From: Candidatus Xianfuyuplasma coldseepsis
GTDB lineage: Bacteria; Bacillota_I; Bacilli_A; Izemoplasmatales; Izemoplasmataceae
DNA length: 64,000 nt
NCBI RefSeq assembly: GCF_014023125.1
Contig: NZ_CP048914.1
Coordinates: 62,001-126,000, forward strand
Reading direction: 5' to 3'
Part shown: positions 18,007 through 26,540 of the stretch, piece after piece
Layout of the letters: each line of letters begins with the position of its first letter
How positions within the stretch are numbered: position 1 is the stretch's first letter
Notes under the pieces: model-generated
The model's database searches: none
What the model saw: the letters and a program-made list of their open reading frames with translations, nothing else
Told to the model about the DNA's origin: nothing
Made by a program: the position numbers and the translations under genes

Positions 18007-18213
18007 AAGGTCCTAGTGCTATAATGAAGATAGATATAGCTAAGGAAAGTGCTGTCACCCCTTGCGGTCAAACCGCTTGTAAAGCGTGCAAACCTGCTTA
18101 TCATATGTAATTCTTTACCCGGTTGTTGTTTGAATGTCCACTACTCATTGAATCCACGTGGCCAGGAAATTCTTATGTGCGAGGCTGGAACCGTATGATA
18201 AGGCTAGGACCTT
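18007..18213 (+). ncRNA. Candidate IS110 bridge RNA in the leader
   Basis: About 200 bp of non-coding sequence with nested complementarity: AAGGTCCTAG (18007-18016) pairs with CTAGGACCTT (18204-18213), and CTTATCATA (18097-18105) pairs with TATGATAAG (18194-18202). A short GCGGT-CAA-ACCGC hairpin lies at about 18064-18076. IS110-group elements encode their target/donor-pairing RNA in this position. The RNA itself is inferred. Confidence 0.5.
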
Positions 18214-18250
18214 TTTATATCTAATTTATTCGATTGGCGGTGATAATAAT

Positions 18251-19507
18251 ATGACTCAAGAATTATCAACTTTATATGTCGGTATAGACGTATCTAAAGA
18301 ATCAAATTATGTCTATATTACAGACTTTCATCAATCTTTTCACCAATCATTTAATACCGTGAATAATATTCATGGTGCTGAGTTAATTGAAACGAAATTA
18401 CTAGAAATTCTTTATGATTCGGATTACTCGAATATCACTTGTGTACTCGAATCAACTGGAATCTATTCTGCTCACATTGCGACGTACTTATCTGCTTCTG
18501 AGAAACTCTTTAGGTATAATGTCTTGGTATACTGTATTAATCCTAAGATATCTCGTAATTATCGTGCTAGTTTTTCTGATATGGATAAAACAGATCCAAA
18601 AGACTCTTATATCCTAGCGGACATCGCAAGGGTCGGTAGAACCAAGGGTCTCACGCCTTTTAAAGGTTCTCAAAAACTTGCGCTTCAACGTCTTACACGA
18701 CATCGAGTCCATCTTGCTGAGTTACTTTCAAAAGAGAAAACTTATGTATTAACCAACATCTATTTGAAATTCTCAGAATTTGGTAAACCGGATGCCAAGT
18801 TTACTTCTAATAATTGGAGTAATACTGCCTTATCTGTCTTAGAAGAATTCTCTTCACCTGAAGAAATTGTGAATACTTCTTTAGAGGATTTGGTTGCCTT
18901 CATCATGAAGTCTTCAAAAAACCGTTTCTCTAACCCTGAGGACGTTGCGACACTCTTAAAGAAAGCAGCTAGAGCTTCTTATCGACTTGACAAAGTTGCT
19001 TATGAACCAATCAATTACGCCATCTCTTCTAGTTTGATTATCATTCGTACTTATGAAACTGAAATCAAGAAGATTAATCAGTCAATAGAAGAATTAATGA
19101 GAGGTTTTGCCATTAATGAGTACATATCTTTACGTTCTATTCCCGGTATTGGACCAGTATATGCGGCAGGTATTCTTTCTGAAATAGGATCTATTCATCA
19201 GTTTAAAAACGAAGAATCTCTCGCGAAATACGCTGGAATTACCTGGCGTAAGAATCAATCAGGAAAATTTGAAGCGGATGATACTTCTATGACTAAAACA
19301 GGTAACCACTATCTTCGTTACTATTTAATTGAGGCTACCAATCTAGTTAAAAACTACGTGAGTTCCTACAATACCTATTATCAAAAGAAATATAACGAGG
19401 TGAATAATCATCAACACAAACGCGCACTCGCACTCACTACCCGTAAACTTATAAGGTTGATCTATGGATTAATGAGTAATGGTCAACTGTTCAATAAGAA
19501 TTACTAA
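18251..19507 (+). CDS. IS110-family DEDD transposase
   Basis: 418 residues from ATG 18251 (GGCGGTGATAAT upstream). The N-terminal DEDD_Tnp_IS110 domain shows LYVGIDVSKESN, CVLESTGIYS and DKTDPKDSYILADIAR; the C-terminal Transposase_20 domain shows LRSIPGIGPVYAAGILSEIG and TKTGNHYLRYYLIEATNL. The gene is intact. Family members recombine by a RuvC-like plus Ser mechanism guided by a bridge RNA. Confidence 0.93.
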   Translation: MTQELSTLYVGIDVSKESNYVYITDFHQSFHQSFNTVNNIHGAELIETKLLEILYDSDYSNITCVLESTGIYSAHIATYLSASEKLFRYNVLVYCINPKISRNYRASFSDMDKTDPKDSYILADIARVGRTKGLTPFKGSQKLALQRLTRHRVHLAELLSKEKTYVLTNIYLKFSEFGKPDAKFTSNNWSNTALSVLEEFSSPEEIVNTSLEDLVAFIMKSSKNRFSNPEDVATLLKKAARASYRLDKVAYEPINYAISSSLIIIRTYETEIKKINQSIEELMRGFAINEYISLRSIPGIGPVYAAGILSEIGSIHQFKNEESLAKYAGITWRKNQSGKFEADDTSMTKTGNHYLRYYLIEATNLVKNYVSSYNTYYQKKYNEVNNHQHKRALALTTRKLIRLIYGLMSNGQLFNKNY

Positions 19508-19558
19508 CCGTTACCAATATTTTGTGAACCACCTAACCCCGTTAGGTCTTTTGATTAT

Positions 19559-19587
19559 GCCTAGATTAAAAAATCTAGCTTTTTTTA
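19559..19587 (+). terminator. Terminator behind the IS110 transposase
   Basis: CTAGATT/AATCTAG hairpin followed by CTTTTTTT. Confidence 0.7.
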
Positions 19588-19667
19588 TTTATTTTCTCTC
19601 TTGACATCATTACCGGTTGCTTTATAAATTATATCATAGATATTATTGAAAAAAAGATAAATGTTTG

Positions 19668-19681
19668 GTAACATATGTTAC
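19668..19681. promoter_or_regulatory. Palindromic operator candidate upstream of hydE
   Basis: GTAACATATGTTAC, a perfect 14-bp palindrome, overlapping the expected -35 region of a promoter with TATAAT at 19703-19708. The core TAACA-N2-TGTTA resembles PrfA-type Crp/Fnr sites. Confidence 0.5.
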
Positions 19682-19729
19682 ATCAATATGTTTAAATAGT
19701 TGTATAATATAAATAGAGAGGTGTATGCT

Positions 19730-20854
19730 ATGAGTGTTTTAAGTAATTTAGAAAAGTTTGAGACTGATGCGAGTACTAACCAGAGGATAATTACTTTAAT
19801 TGATAAACTAAAGGAAGTACGCCGACTTGAGAGGGAAGAATATTTGTATATATTAAATAATACCTCCCAAAAAGAGTTGGAGTACTTACGTAAGTCAGCT
19901 GATAGTATCAGACTGGAAAATTATGGTACAAGCGTTTACATGAGAGGACTGATTGAGTTCTCTAACTTTTGTACTAGATCTTGTAATTATTGTGGGATTA
20001 GGAGACAAAATCAAAACATTGATCGATATCGTTTAGATAAGGATACTATTCTATCTTGTTGTGAAGAAGGCTATAACTTAGGTTATCGTACTTTTGTCTT
20101 ACAATCAGGTGAAGATAAGTATTTTAGTGATGATATAATATGTGATATCGTTAATTCTATTAAGAAAAAATTTCCTGATACTGCAGTTACTTTATCAATT
20201 GGGGAAAAGAGTAAGGAAAGTTATCAAAGATATTTTGATTCAGGTGCTGATAGATATTTACTAAGACATGAGACTGCTTCAAGAAAACTTTACGAACACC
20301 TACATCCTAATGATATGAGTTTTGATACTAGAATGCAATGTCTACAAGATTTAAAAGAGATTGGTTATCAAGTTGGTTGTGGGTTTATGGTCAATTCACC
20401 TACACAAACTAATGAGGACTTAGTTGAAGATCTACTTTTTATAGAAAAGTTACAACCCCATATGGTAGGGATCGGACCTTATTTATCACACAGTGAAACA
20501 CCTTTTTCTGGTTTAGAAAGTGGAAACTTATTACAGACAATAACTATGGTGAGTTTAGTGAGATTAATACTACCTGATGTTTTACTACCATCAACAACAG
20601 CACTAGGAACATTGAACAGTAAAGGAAGAGAAGAAGCACTAAAAAGCGGAGCTAATGTAGTTATGCCTAATCTATCACCAACAGAACATCGTGAGAAGTA
20701 TGAAATATATGAAAACAAGATATGCACTGGTGATGAGGCAGCTCATTGCAGAGGGTGTATTGAAACAAGAATTATTTTTGCTGGATATGAAGTTGATATG
20801 AGTGTTGGACATCATAAAACTAGGGGGATAAATAATGGAATGGTTAGATCATAA
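19730..20854 (+). CDS. hydE: [FeFe]-hydrogenase maturase HydE (radical SAM)
   Basis: 374 residues from ATG 19730 (GAGAGGTG upstream). The radical-SAM cluster motif CTRSCNYCGIRRQN lies near residue 80; the DRYRLDKDTIL, FVLQSGEDKYF, RHETASRKLYEHLHP and VGIGPYLSH segments are characteristic of HydE. Together with HydG and HydF it builds the dinuclear iron subcluster of the H-cluster. The gene looks intact, but hydG next to it is broken and neither hydF nor a hydrogenase is in the window. It overlaps hydG by 20 bp, the usual tight coupling. Confidence 0.9.
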   Translation: MSVLSNLEKFETDASTNQRIITLIDKLKEVRRLEREEYLYILNNTSQKELEYLRKSADSIRLENYGTSVYMRGLIEFSNFCTRSCNYCGIRRQNQNIDRYRLDKDTILSCCEEGYNLGYRTFVLQSGEDKYFSDDIICDIVNSIKKKFPDTAVTLSIGEKSKESYQRYFDSGADRYLLRHETASRKLYEHLHPNDMSFDTRMQCLQDLKEIGYQVGCGFMVNSPTQTNEDLVEDLLFIEKLQPHMVGIGPYLSHSETPFSGLESGNLLQTITMVSLVRLILPDVLLPSTTALGTLNSKGREEALKSGANVVMPNLSPTEHREKYEIYENKICTGDEAAHCRGCIETRIIFAGYEVDMSVGHHKTRGINNGMVRS

Positions 20855-21152
20855 ATTAATATATGATACTTTAGAAAAAGGGCAAAATCCTACAACCGAT
20901 GAAGTAGAATCCATACTAGATAAAGCTTATAAAAGAGAGCAATTATCTTTACTTGAAGTCGCTAAATTACTAAATGCCGCAGATGAAAATCAGATAAAAA
21001 ATATTTTTAATATTGCTGGAAAAATAAAGGACGAGATATATGGTAAAAGAGTTGTGACTTTTGCACCTTTATATGTATCAAATAAGTGTGTAAATAACTG
21101 TAAATACTGTGGATATCGTCGTGATAACAAGTTCGACCGTAAGAAAAAATGA
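20835..21152 (+). pseudogene. hydG: HydG N-terminal fragment
   Basis: The first ~103 residues are typical HydG, up to the radical-SAM motif CVNNCKYCGYRRDNKFDRKK, then the frame stops at TGA (21150-21152). HydG is normally about 470 residues, so the radical-SAM barrel and the C-terminal domain that makes CO and CN from tyrosine are missing. The following DNA encodes a serine-recombinase tail in another frame, so this is a rearrangement and not a simple point mutation. Confidence 0.85.
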
Positions 21153-21477
21153 ACTTATCAAATCTAAAAATGATTTGCAATCAGAATATATAACATACAA
21201 GAATAAGATCTTAACATCCCACAATATTTCTAACATTATTCGAACAGTTAAATTACTTTTAAAATCTTATGATAGACCAATAGAGTCCATAAACGATTTT
21301 CCTTTTAAAGAACTATTTACAAAAGTCATCGCTCATAGTAGATACGAGATTGAGTTTGTTATTGATATATTTAATTCTGGATCAAGTGAACCGATGTATG
21401 CTTTTAGAAGAATGTCGACACCGTTCATGATTAGAAAAACAGAGCATGTTGCAAAAAGTCGAGTTGTGATTTATTAG
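21139..21477 (+). pseudogene. Serine-recombinase C-terminal fragment
   Basis: About 112 residues in the frame running VRKNELIKSKNDLQSEYITY to SINDFPFKELFTKVIAHSRY and EIEFVI. The FxFKxLFxKVIxHSRxEIEF pattern is typical of the extreme C-terminus of large serine recombinases. The catalytic N-terminal and zinc-ribbon domains are absent. It abuts the hydG fragment within a shared ACCGTAAGAAAAAATGAACT stretch. Confidence 0.55.
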
Positions 21478-21548
21478 TAGATCCCAAAAGGATATCCTTT
21501 GGTAATAAAACTATTAGGAAGTATAATAGAGACTAGAGGTGACAAATT

Positions 21549-21743
21549 ATGGAAACTAAAAGTGTATTAACATGCCCACATTGTGGACACAAAGAAGAAT
21601 TGACTATGCCAACAGAAACATGCCAGTTTTTTTATACTTGTTCTAACTGTAAAAAAACAATAAGACCTAAAGATGGAGATTGTTGTGTATTTTGTTCTTA
21701 TGGAACAAATCCATGCCCTTCGATTCAAGAAGCGCGTCAGTAA
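21549..21743 (+). CDS. Small GDCCVFCSYG zinc-ribbon-like protein
   Basis: 64 residues with TCPHCGHKEE, a second CxxC and the conserved GDCCVFCSYG box near residue 45. Proteins with this box occur as short ORFs in metal-resistance and mobile regions; their function is unknown but ten Cys and one or two His imply metal binding. It has TATAAT at about 21522-21527 and AGAGGTG before the ATG, so it is likely expressed by itself. Confidence 0.7.
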   Translation: METKSVLTCPHCGHKEELTMPTETCQFFYTCSNCKKTIRPKDGDCCVFCSYGTNPCPSIQEARQ

Positions 21744-22138
21744 GAGCAATAACATTTGTATCAATTTACGCTTCTAGCGCATTGTAAACGTACAAAGATT
21801 ATGCTATATTTAAAGTGCGACTTAGTCGCAACTTATCCCTTACATAGCATGTGTGTATTTACACACACATCCCCTTCCTAAAGATTGCTGAGAAGCAATC
21901 TTTTTCATTTTACAATATTCCTTAAATATCAACTTTTTTGACTAACAAAGCCAACCATCTATAAACCGCTATATTTATATGAAAACCGTATATTATGATA
22001 TATACTTACAACTCCCCTCAACTCCACGATTTTTCATGATTTTGCAAAAGTTCAACACCCCTCTGCTCTTGAAACACGTTTTTTAATAAAATACTCTTAA
22101 AAATGCAAAAAAACAGGCAAAATATGCCTGTTTTCTGC

Positions 22139-22215
22139 TTATTTATGAAACAAGTTAATATGCTTTAAACGTCTTTATTTAGCGCTTAAACGGCATAAAT
22201 AAACTTGATATAATC
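22139..22215 (-). repeat. Diverged copy of the tRNA-Ser terminator region
   Basis: Contains TAAACGTCTTTATTTAGC on the plus strand, also present at about 26809-26827 in the hairpin behind tRNA-Ser, and keeps the arms TTATTTATG/CATAAATAA. No tRNA sequence accompanies it. Confidence 0.6.
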
Positions 22216-22261
22216 AAGATGTGTTGTCATTACTAAGTTTATGCCGATTTTAAGGGTTAAC

Positions 22262-22298
22262 GACCTAAGTTTACTATGGTGTCAGACCTAAGTTTACT
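22262..22298 (+). repeat. Paired GACCTAAGTTTACT repeats, 23-bp period
   Basis: Copies at 22262-22275 and 22285-22298. Same period and orientation, and similar sequence, as the pair at 13223-13267. Confidence 0.6.
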
Positions 22299-22392
22299 TT
22301 CTTATACGCAATTAAGAAAAAATATAAAATCTAGCTTCTATAGTATTAATTCTTCAAAACAAACACTTTAATCAGTCTCACATTAAATCATA

Positions 22393-23283
22393 TTAATCTT
22401 TGGAAAAGCAATCAGTATGTTCTTGTTCGAAATCAATTTCAATAGTAACATGCTCAAAATCTTGCTTCTTCGTAATCATATGAGCTTCACGTTTTATTCT
22501 GTTAATATCTTTCAAATCAGAAGATGACTTAATGATAAGGTGTGTTGTTAAAACGTGATGTTCACTATCTAAAGACCAAACATGAGTGTGTTGAACATCT
22601 TGTACATTTTTAATGTCTTTGAACATCTCATCAAGTTTATTAATGTTGATATCTTCTGGTACAGCTTGTAAAAAAAGTAAAATCGTTTTTCTAAAGTTAA
22701 TAAAGACATTATATAAAATGTATACCGTGAATACAATAGCGAGAATAGGGTCCAATATATGGATATCTTTGACAAACATTATCAGTCCAACAATAAGTAC
22801 ACCAATCCATCCAAGAACATCTTCGAGCAAGTGCCAACTTATTACTTTTTCATTTAACGTTTTTCCTTTTTTAGTTTTCAATACTGCAAAACCATTTACC
22901 ATAATCCCAATGATAGCAAACCCTATCATTCCCTTTGCATTCGCATGTACAGGATCAAGTAATCTAGGAACAGCATTCCATAAGACAATAAAAGAGCCAA
23001 CAATCAAAACAATTGTATTAATCAATGCAGCTAAAAGAGAATATCTTTTATAACCATAAGTGAATTGCTCATTATGATCTTTTTGAGATAATTTACCAAA
23101 TACCCATGCTAACCCCAAAGATATGCTGTCGCCTAAATCATGAAGGGCATCTGATAAGATTGCCATACTATTAAATAATATACCACCAATCAATTCAAGT
23201 ACTGTGAAAAAGAAATTTAACAAAAAGGCAACTTTGATATTAGAAACACTATGATTGTGACTATGCGATGATTTCTCTTTCAT
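22393..23283 (-). CDS. Cation diffusion facilitator (CzcD/ZitB-like)
   Basis: 296 residues. Six membrane helices; His-rich start (HSHNHSVSN), site residues SDALHDLGD in helix II and WHLLEDVLGW in helix V (H-x3-D), then a cytoplasmic domain with HTHVWSLDSEHHVLTTHL. CDF proteins export Zn2+, Co2+ or Cd2+ in exchange for H+. The HxxxD pair in helix V points to Zn/Cd. Neighbouring ATPase and thioredoxin-like genes suggest a metal-resistance island. Start preceded by GAGAGGG. Confidence 0.92.
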   Translation of the reverse strand: MKEKSSHSHNHSVSNIKVAFLLNFFFTVLELIGGILFNSMAILSDALHDLGDSISLGLAWVFGKLSQKDHNEQFTYGYKRYSLLAALINTIVLIVGSFIVLWNAVPRLLDPVHANAKGMIGFAIIGIMVNGFAVLKTKKGKTLNEKVISWHLLEDVLGWIGVLIVGLIMFVKDIHILDPILAIVFTVYILYNVFINFRKTILLFLQAVPEDININKLDEMFKDIKNVQDVQHTHVWSLDSEHHVLTTHLIIKSSSDLKDINRIKREAHMITKKQDFEHVTIEIDFEQEHTDCFSKD

Positions 23284-23595
23284 AAACTAACCCTCTCTAT
23301 TCTTTTGGCATCTCATTATTGCATTATGAGACGTCTTAATTTTATAAATTAATTAATATGTTATTTGTCTAAAATAATTTCATATCTTTGTTGCATACAC
23401 AAATGCATCATCATATGTATCCTAATTTTATCACAGTCAGCATTATCCCTCAATCAAAAGATTGAAAGTATCCAAATGATTTAGCGGTTTTATAAAAAAA
23501 ATTTGGAATGGATGTCAGACCTAACAACCATTCCAAAGAAATTAATATAATATAAAACTTTACAAGTTTTTTGAGATGAGCGGTCACACTAGAAT
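23284..23595. other. 312-bp gap between CDF and thioredoxin-like genes
   Basis: Holds the promoter region of the CDF gene and a terminator for the genes to its right: TTTGGAATGG (23502-23511) and CCATTCCAAA (23528-23537), followed on the minus strand by eight T. No gene seen. Confidence 0.6.
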
Positions 23596-24054
23596 CTATT
23601 CATATGCAATATTTCCAAGAGAAACTGCTTCATAAAAGTTCGTTATTTCAGTTGTTCCAACGAAATAATCTACCAAACTATTGTTTTTATATATTAGTAG
23701 CGTTGGTGTAGAATTTAAACTATTACCATTCAAATTAATATCACTCCGGTTACCTGTAGTTCTTTGAGCATCCATCATGAATAAATCAATTTTCAAGTTA
23801 TTATTTGTTCCAAATTGAAAGGTTTCTTCTTTAATAGATATGCATGCTCCACAAGTCTCACTATAAAAGTATACTCCATATAATTCATTTTCTTGTCTGC
23901 TAGCCTCTGAATATTCTATAATCCTTGTAAAATCTGAATAAGAGTCTTTTAATTCTGAATCATTGTTTACAATCACTAAGGTGAGTGTTATCAACACGAA
24001 AACTCCTGCAAATCCAATTAATATGTTTCTTATAAAATGATCTTTTTTAGTCAT
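23596..24054 (-). CDS. Membrane-anchored thioredoxin-like protein
   Basis: 152 residues: an N-terminal membrane helix (about 9-28) and an extracytoplasmic thioredoxin fold with YSETCGACISIKEET (CGAC redox motif), cis-Pro segment NSTPTLLIY. It probably reduces or isomerises disulphides outside the membrane. It follows the truncated P-type ATPase gene by 5 bp (GGAG inside the ATPase stop region), so both formed one operon now separated from its original promoter by the IS3 insertion. Confidence 0.75.
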   Translation of the reverse strand: MTKKDHFIRNILIGFAGVFVLITLTLVIVNNDSELKDSYSDFTRIIEYSEASRQENELYGVYFYSETCGACISIKEETFQFGTNNNLKIDLFMMDAQRTTGNRSDINLNGNSLNSTPTLLIYKNNSLVDYFVGTTEITNFYEAVSLGNIAYE

Positions 24055-24059
24055 ATTGT

Positions 24060-25254
24060 TTAAACTCCTTCACTCATAGCGCAACTCTTATGTTCTTGGG
24101 CTAATTTCAGGATTGACTTAATATGATTATCAGCAATTTTAAATTTTGTTACGCCATTTTCAGGAATCTTAACTACAATTTTTAAATCTAATAGTTTTTT
24201 TAATTTTTTCATTAAAAATCCTGAAGATTTTTTTAATGTTTTATTTAGTTCGCTTAAAGTGCATTCTTTTTGATAAAGTGTGTCTAACATACTTAGCATA
24301 GTTGCATCACTGAGTACATTGAATAATTGTTCTCTATATTTATTATCAACGTGAGCATTCTTACCAAATATAATACGTAGAGAATTCAAGACTGCAATTA
24401 ATGAGATACCTACATCAGCAAAGATAGCTGCTAACATTGAACTCATACCTAATGAAGCTAAACCAAGTACAATGAATTTTACCCCCAAGGTTAGAACAAT
24501 ATTTTGGATTACAATTCTGCGAGTTTTTGAAGCAATTGAAAATGATTTACTAAGTTTTGTTAAATCATTATCCATAATTATGATGTCTGCGACATCTATG
24601 GCTAACTCTGATCCTTCACCCATAGCTACACCGATATCAGCCTGTTTTAATAGAGGCGCATCGTTGATTCCATCGCCGACAAACATTTTATACCCATTAG
24701 AAGATATATTTTCAAATTTTGAAATCTTTTCTTGTGGTAGTAATGAACTGTAATATGACATTCCTCCAAGTTCATTGGACACACTTTTTGCTGTTGATTC
24801 ATTGTCACCTGTTAACATCGTAAAATTCAGATTTGAATGATTGTTAAAAAATAAGTAAGAACTATCTTTAATTTCGTCTTTGATGGTTAAATTTCCTATA
24901 TACTTATTGTTCTTTGCCACATATATAATTGTTCCTATTTCATTTGAACTGTCATAATCAATTTGGTTATCATCTAAAAGTTTATGGTTCCCAACTAATA
25001 CAATTTCACCATCAAGTGTTCCTTTTATCCCTTTTCCTGGTACCTCAATAATATCTGCCATTTTGTAGAGGTTATCTTCACTCTTTGCCAACACTGATTT
25101 TGCAATTGGATGAGTTGAATATTTTTCTAAAGAGGCTGCTAATTTCAACGTTTCTTCACTAGTGTATGAATCAACCGCAAAATTTCCTTTGGTGATTGTA
25201 CCAGTTTTATCTAGAGCAACTTGATCAACATGCAAGATCATATCTAAAAATGAA
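24060..25254 (-). pseudogene. P-type ATPase with C-terminal ArsR-like domain, 5' truncated
   Basis: About 398 residues from FLDMILHVDQVALDKTGTIT. ATPase motifs: DKTGTITKG, HPIAKSVLA (P1B HP), MLTGDNESTA, GDGINDAPLL. After the last helix pair a further ~90 residues (HVDNKYREQLFNVLSDATML onward) show an ArsR-type winged helix: CTLSELNKTLKKSSGFLMKK as the HTH and FKIADNHIKSILKLAQEH as the last helix. The N-terminal half (metal-binding, actuator, first helices) is missing: the IS3 tip at 25255 interrupts the frame and the DNA beyond the element does not encode the rest. The frame is uninterrupted across the ATPase-ArsR junction. Confidence 0.85.
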
Positions 25255-25338
25255 TGCTCTGCTACGAAAAAGTGGGACACATAGGTACCACACAAACAAA
25301 CATAATGTATAATAAATATACAAAGGAGTTGAAAGCCA

Positions 25339-25656
25339 ATGAATCAGTACAGTGTAGACTTTAAACTAAAGATTGTGAAGATGATATTAAAAGAACATAT
25401 TAGTAAAAAATCAATAATGAGAGAATATAATGTCGCAACAAAAACACAAAGGCAGTGGGTACATAAGTATCAGACAGAGGGAATAAGTGGATTAGTTAGT
25501 AAAAGAAAAATTAGGGACAAAATACCAACCAATCAGGAAGAAGAATCAGTAGAATCTTTGAAACATGAAATCCTAATGCTTAAGGTAGAAATTGAAAGAC
25601 TTAAAAGAGGGTATTCCAATGAAGATGCGAAATACGTAAAAAAAAAGAAATCCTGA
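25339..25656 (+). CDS. IS3 transposase OrfA
   Basis: 105 residues. HTH (SKKSIMREYNVATKTQRQWV, about 23-42) and a C-terminal leucine-zipper-like helix (VESLKHEILMLKVEIERLKR). It binds the element's inverted repeats. AAAGGAG precedes the ATG. The end of the gene runs through A9-G (25638-25647), a site suited to -1 frameshifting into orfB. Confidence 0.88.
   Translation: MNQYSVDFKLKIVKMILKEHISKKSIMREYNVATKTQRQWVHKYQTEGISGLVSKRKIRDKIPTNQEEESVESLKHEILMLKVEIERLKRGYSNEDAKYVKKKKS
25638..25647 (+). promoter_or_regulatory. -1 ribosomal frameshift site
   Basis: A run of nine A followed by G. orfA ends at TGA 25654; slipping one base back continues through KKKEILNYEYTLVHKFRLK into orfB, giving the usual IS3 OrfAB fusion. 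Confidence 0.6.
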
Positions 25657-25670
25657 ATTATGAATATACA

Positions 25671-26540
25671 TTGGTTCATAAATTCAGACTTAAATATTAT
25701 ATAAATGATTTATGTGAATACATGGAAATCAGCAGATCTGGATATTATAGATGGCTAAGAAGAAGAGAGAATAAAACACAGAGACAAGAAACAAAAGAAA
25801 CGCTTAAAATGCTTATAAAAAATTATCATACCATCCATCCTGAAAAAGGATATAGAGCATTAAGAAAAGATATCATAAATGAAACAGGATGGCTTGTATC
25901 TTATTACTTAATGTATCAATGTTTCAGAGAAATGGGAATCTACTCTAGAGCCCGTAGAAGAGCGTTTAGAAGACCTAAAGGAGTTAGTGATAGGTTTCCT
26001 AACTTAATCAACGGAGATTGGAGTACTACAAGACCATTTGAGAAAGTGTGTAGTGATACAACAATGCTTAAACACGATGGAAAGAAATATGATTTAAACC
26101 TACATGTAGATGTATTTAATAACGAAATAGTTGGATATGATTGTGCGAACTATAATCACGGAAACGGAGTTATGAATCATCTAAGAAGCTTAAATGATTT
26201 CTTGCGAATTAAAGAAGAAAGAGGATATGGAGAAGACCATACCATCTTACATAGTGATCAAGGAAGAGTTTACTCATCAGTGAAGTTTGAAAAAGCACAT
26301 AAAAATTATCCAATATCGCGCTCTATGTCACGAGCAGGAACTCCAACAGATAATCCAGTAATCGAATCACTAATTGGCTGGATAAAAGGTGATCTAAAAC
26401 ACTATATCAAAATGCATGACTTCAAAGACATTAACACCGCAATTGAATTATACATAAATTATTTCAATCACCACAGAGTAGCTTATCGATTAGATTACTT
26501 AACACCAGTTGAATATAGAACAATGAACGGATTTACTTAA
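25671..26540 (+). CDS. IS3 transposase OrfB (DDE)
   Basis: 289 residues if initiated independently; more likely made as an OrfAB fusion. HTH_21 region (HPEKGYRALRKDIINETGW) then an rve integrase core: CSDTTML (first D), HSDQGRVYSS (second D) and NPVIESLIGWIKGDL (E). All catalytic residues are present, so the element may still be active. IS150-like subgroup. Confidence 0.92.
   Translation: MVHKFRLKYYINDLCEYMEISRSGYYRWLRRRENKTQRQETKETLKMLIKNYHTIHPEKGYRALRKDIINETGWLVSYYLMYQCFREMGIYSRARRRAFRRPKGVSDRFPNLINGDWSTTRPFEKVCSDTTMLKHDGKKYDLNLHVDVFNNEIVGYDCANYNHGNGVMNHLRSLNDFLRIKEERGYGEDHTILHSDQGRVYSSVKFEKAHKNYPISRSMSRAGTPTDNPVIESLIGWIKGDLKHYIKMHDFKDINTAIELYINYFNHHRVAYRLDYLTPVEYRTMNGFT

Larger units (their letters stand above)
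18007..19587 (+). mobile_element. IS110-family insertion sequence (limits approximate)
   Basis: One intact DEDD transposase gene with a long structured 5' leader and a short 3' region ending in a terminator. IS110 elements have no long terminal inverted repeats, so exact ends cannot be set by eye. It lies between the truncated DUF362 gene and hydE. Confidence 0.75.
21744..22392. other. Non-coding 649 bp with several hairpins and repeats
   Basis: No gene seen. It holds TGCGACTTAGTCGCA (about 21817), a terminator-like AAGATTGCTGAGAAGCAATCTT followed by T (21881-21904), a bidirectional terminator AAACAGGCA/TGCCTGTTT (22111-22133), a copy of the tRNA-Ser downstream hairpin (22139-22215) and a pair of 23-bp-period iterons (22262-22298). 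Confidence 0.55.

Noticed and set aside
19668-19681. Rex operator upstream of hydE
   Set aside because: The half-site GTAAC with 4-bp centre does not fit TTGTTAA-N4-TTAACAA.
21109-21477. Independent 122-residue gene starting at 21109
   Set aside because: The start lies inside the hydG radical-SAM motif in another frame; only the part after about 21139 has protein-like similarity (recombinase tail).
22205-22217. TTGATATAATCAA as a third FNR box
   Set aside because: Spacer is 3 instead of 4 bases and it lies next to the tRNA-Ser-type hairpin, with no gene start at a suitable distance.
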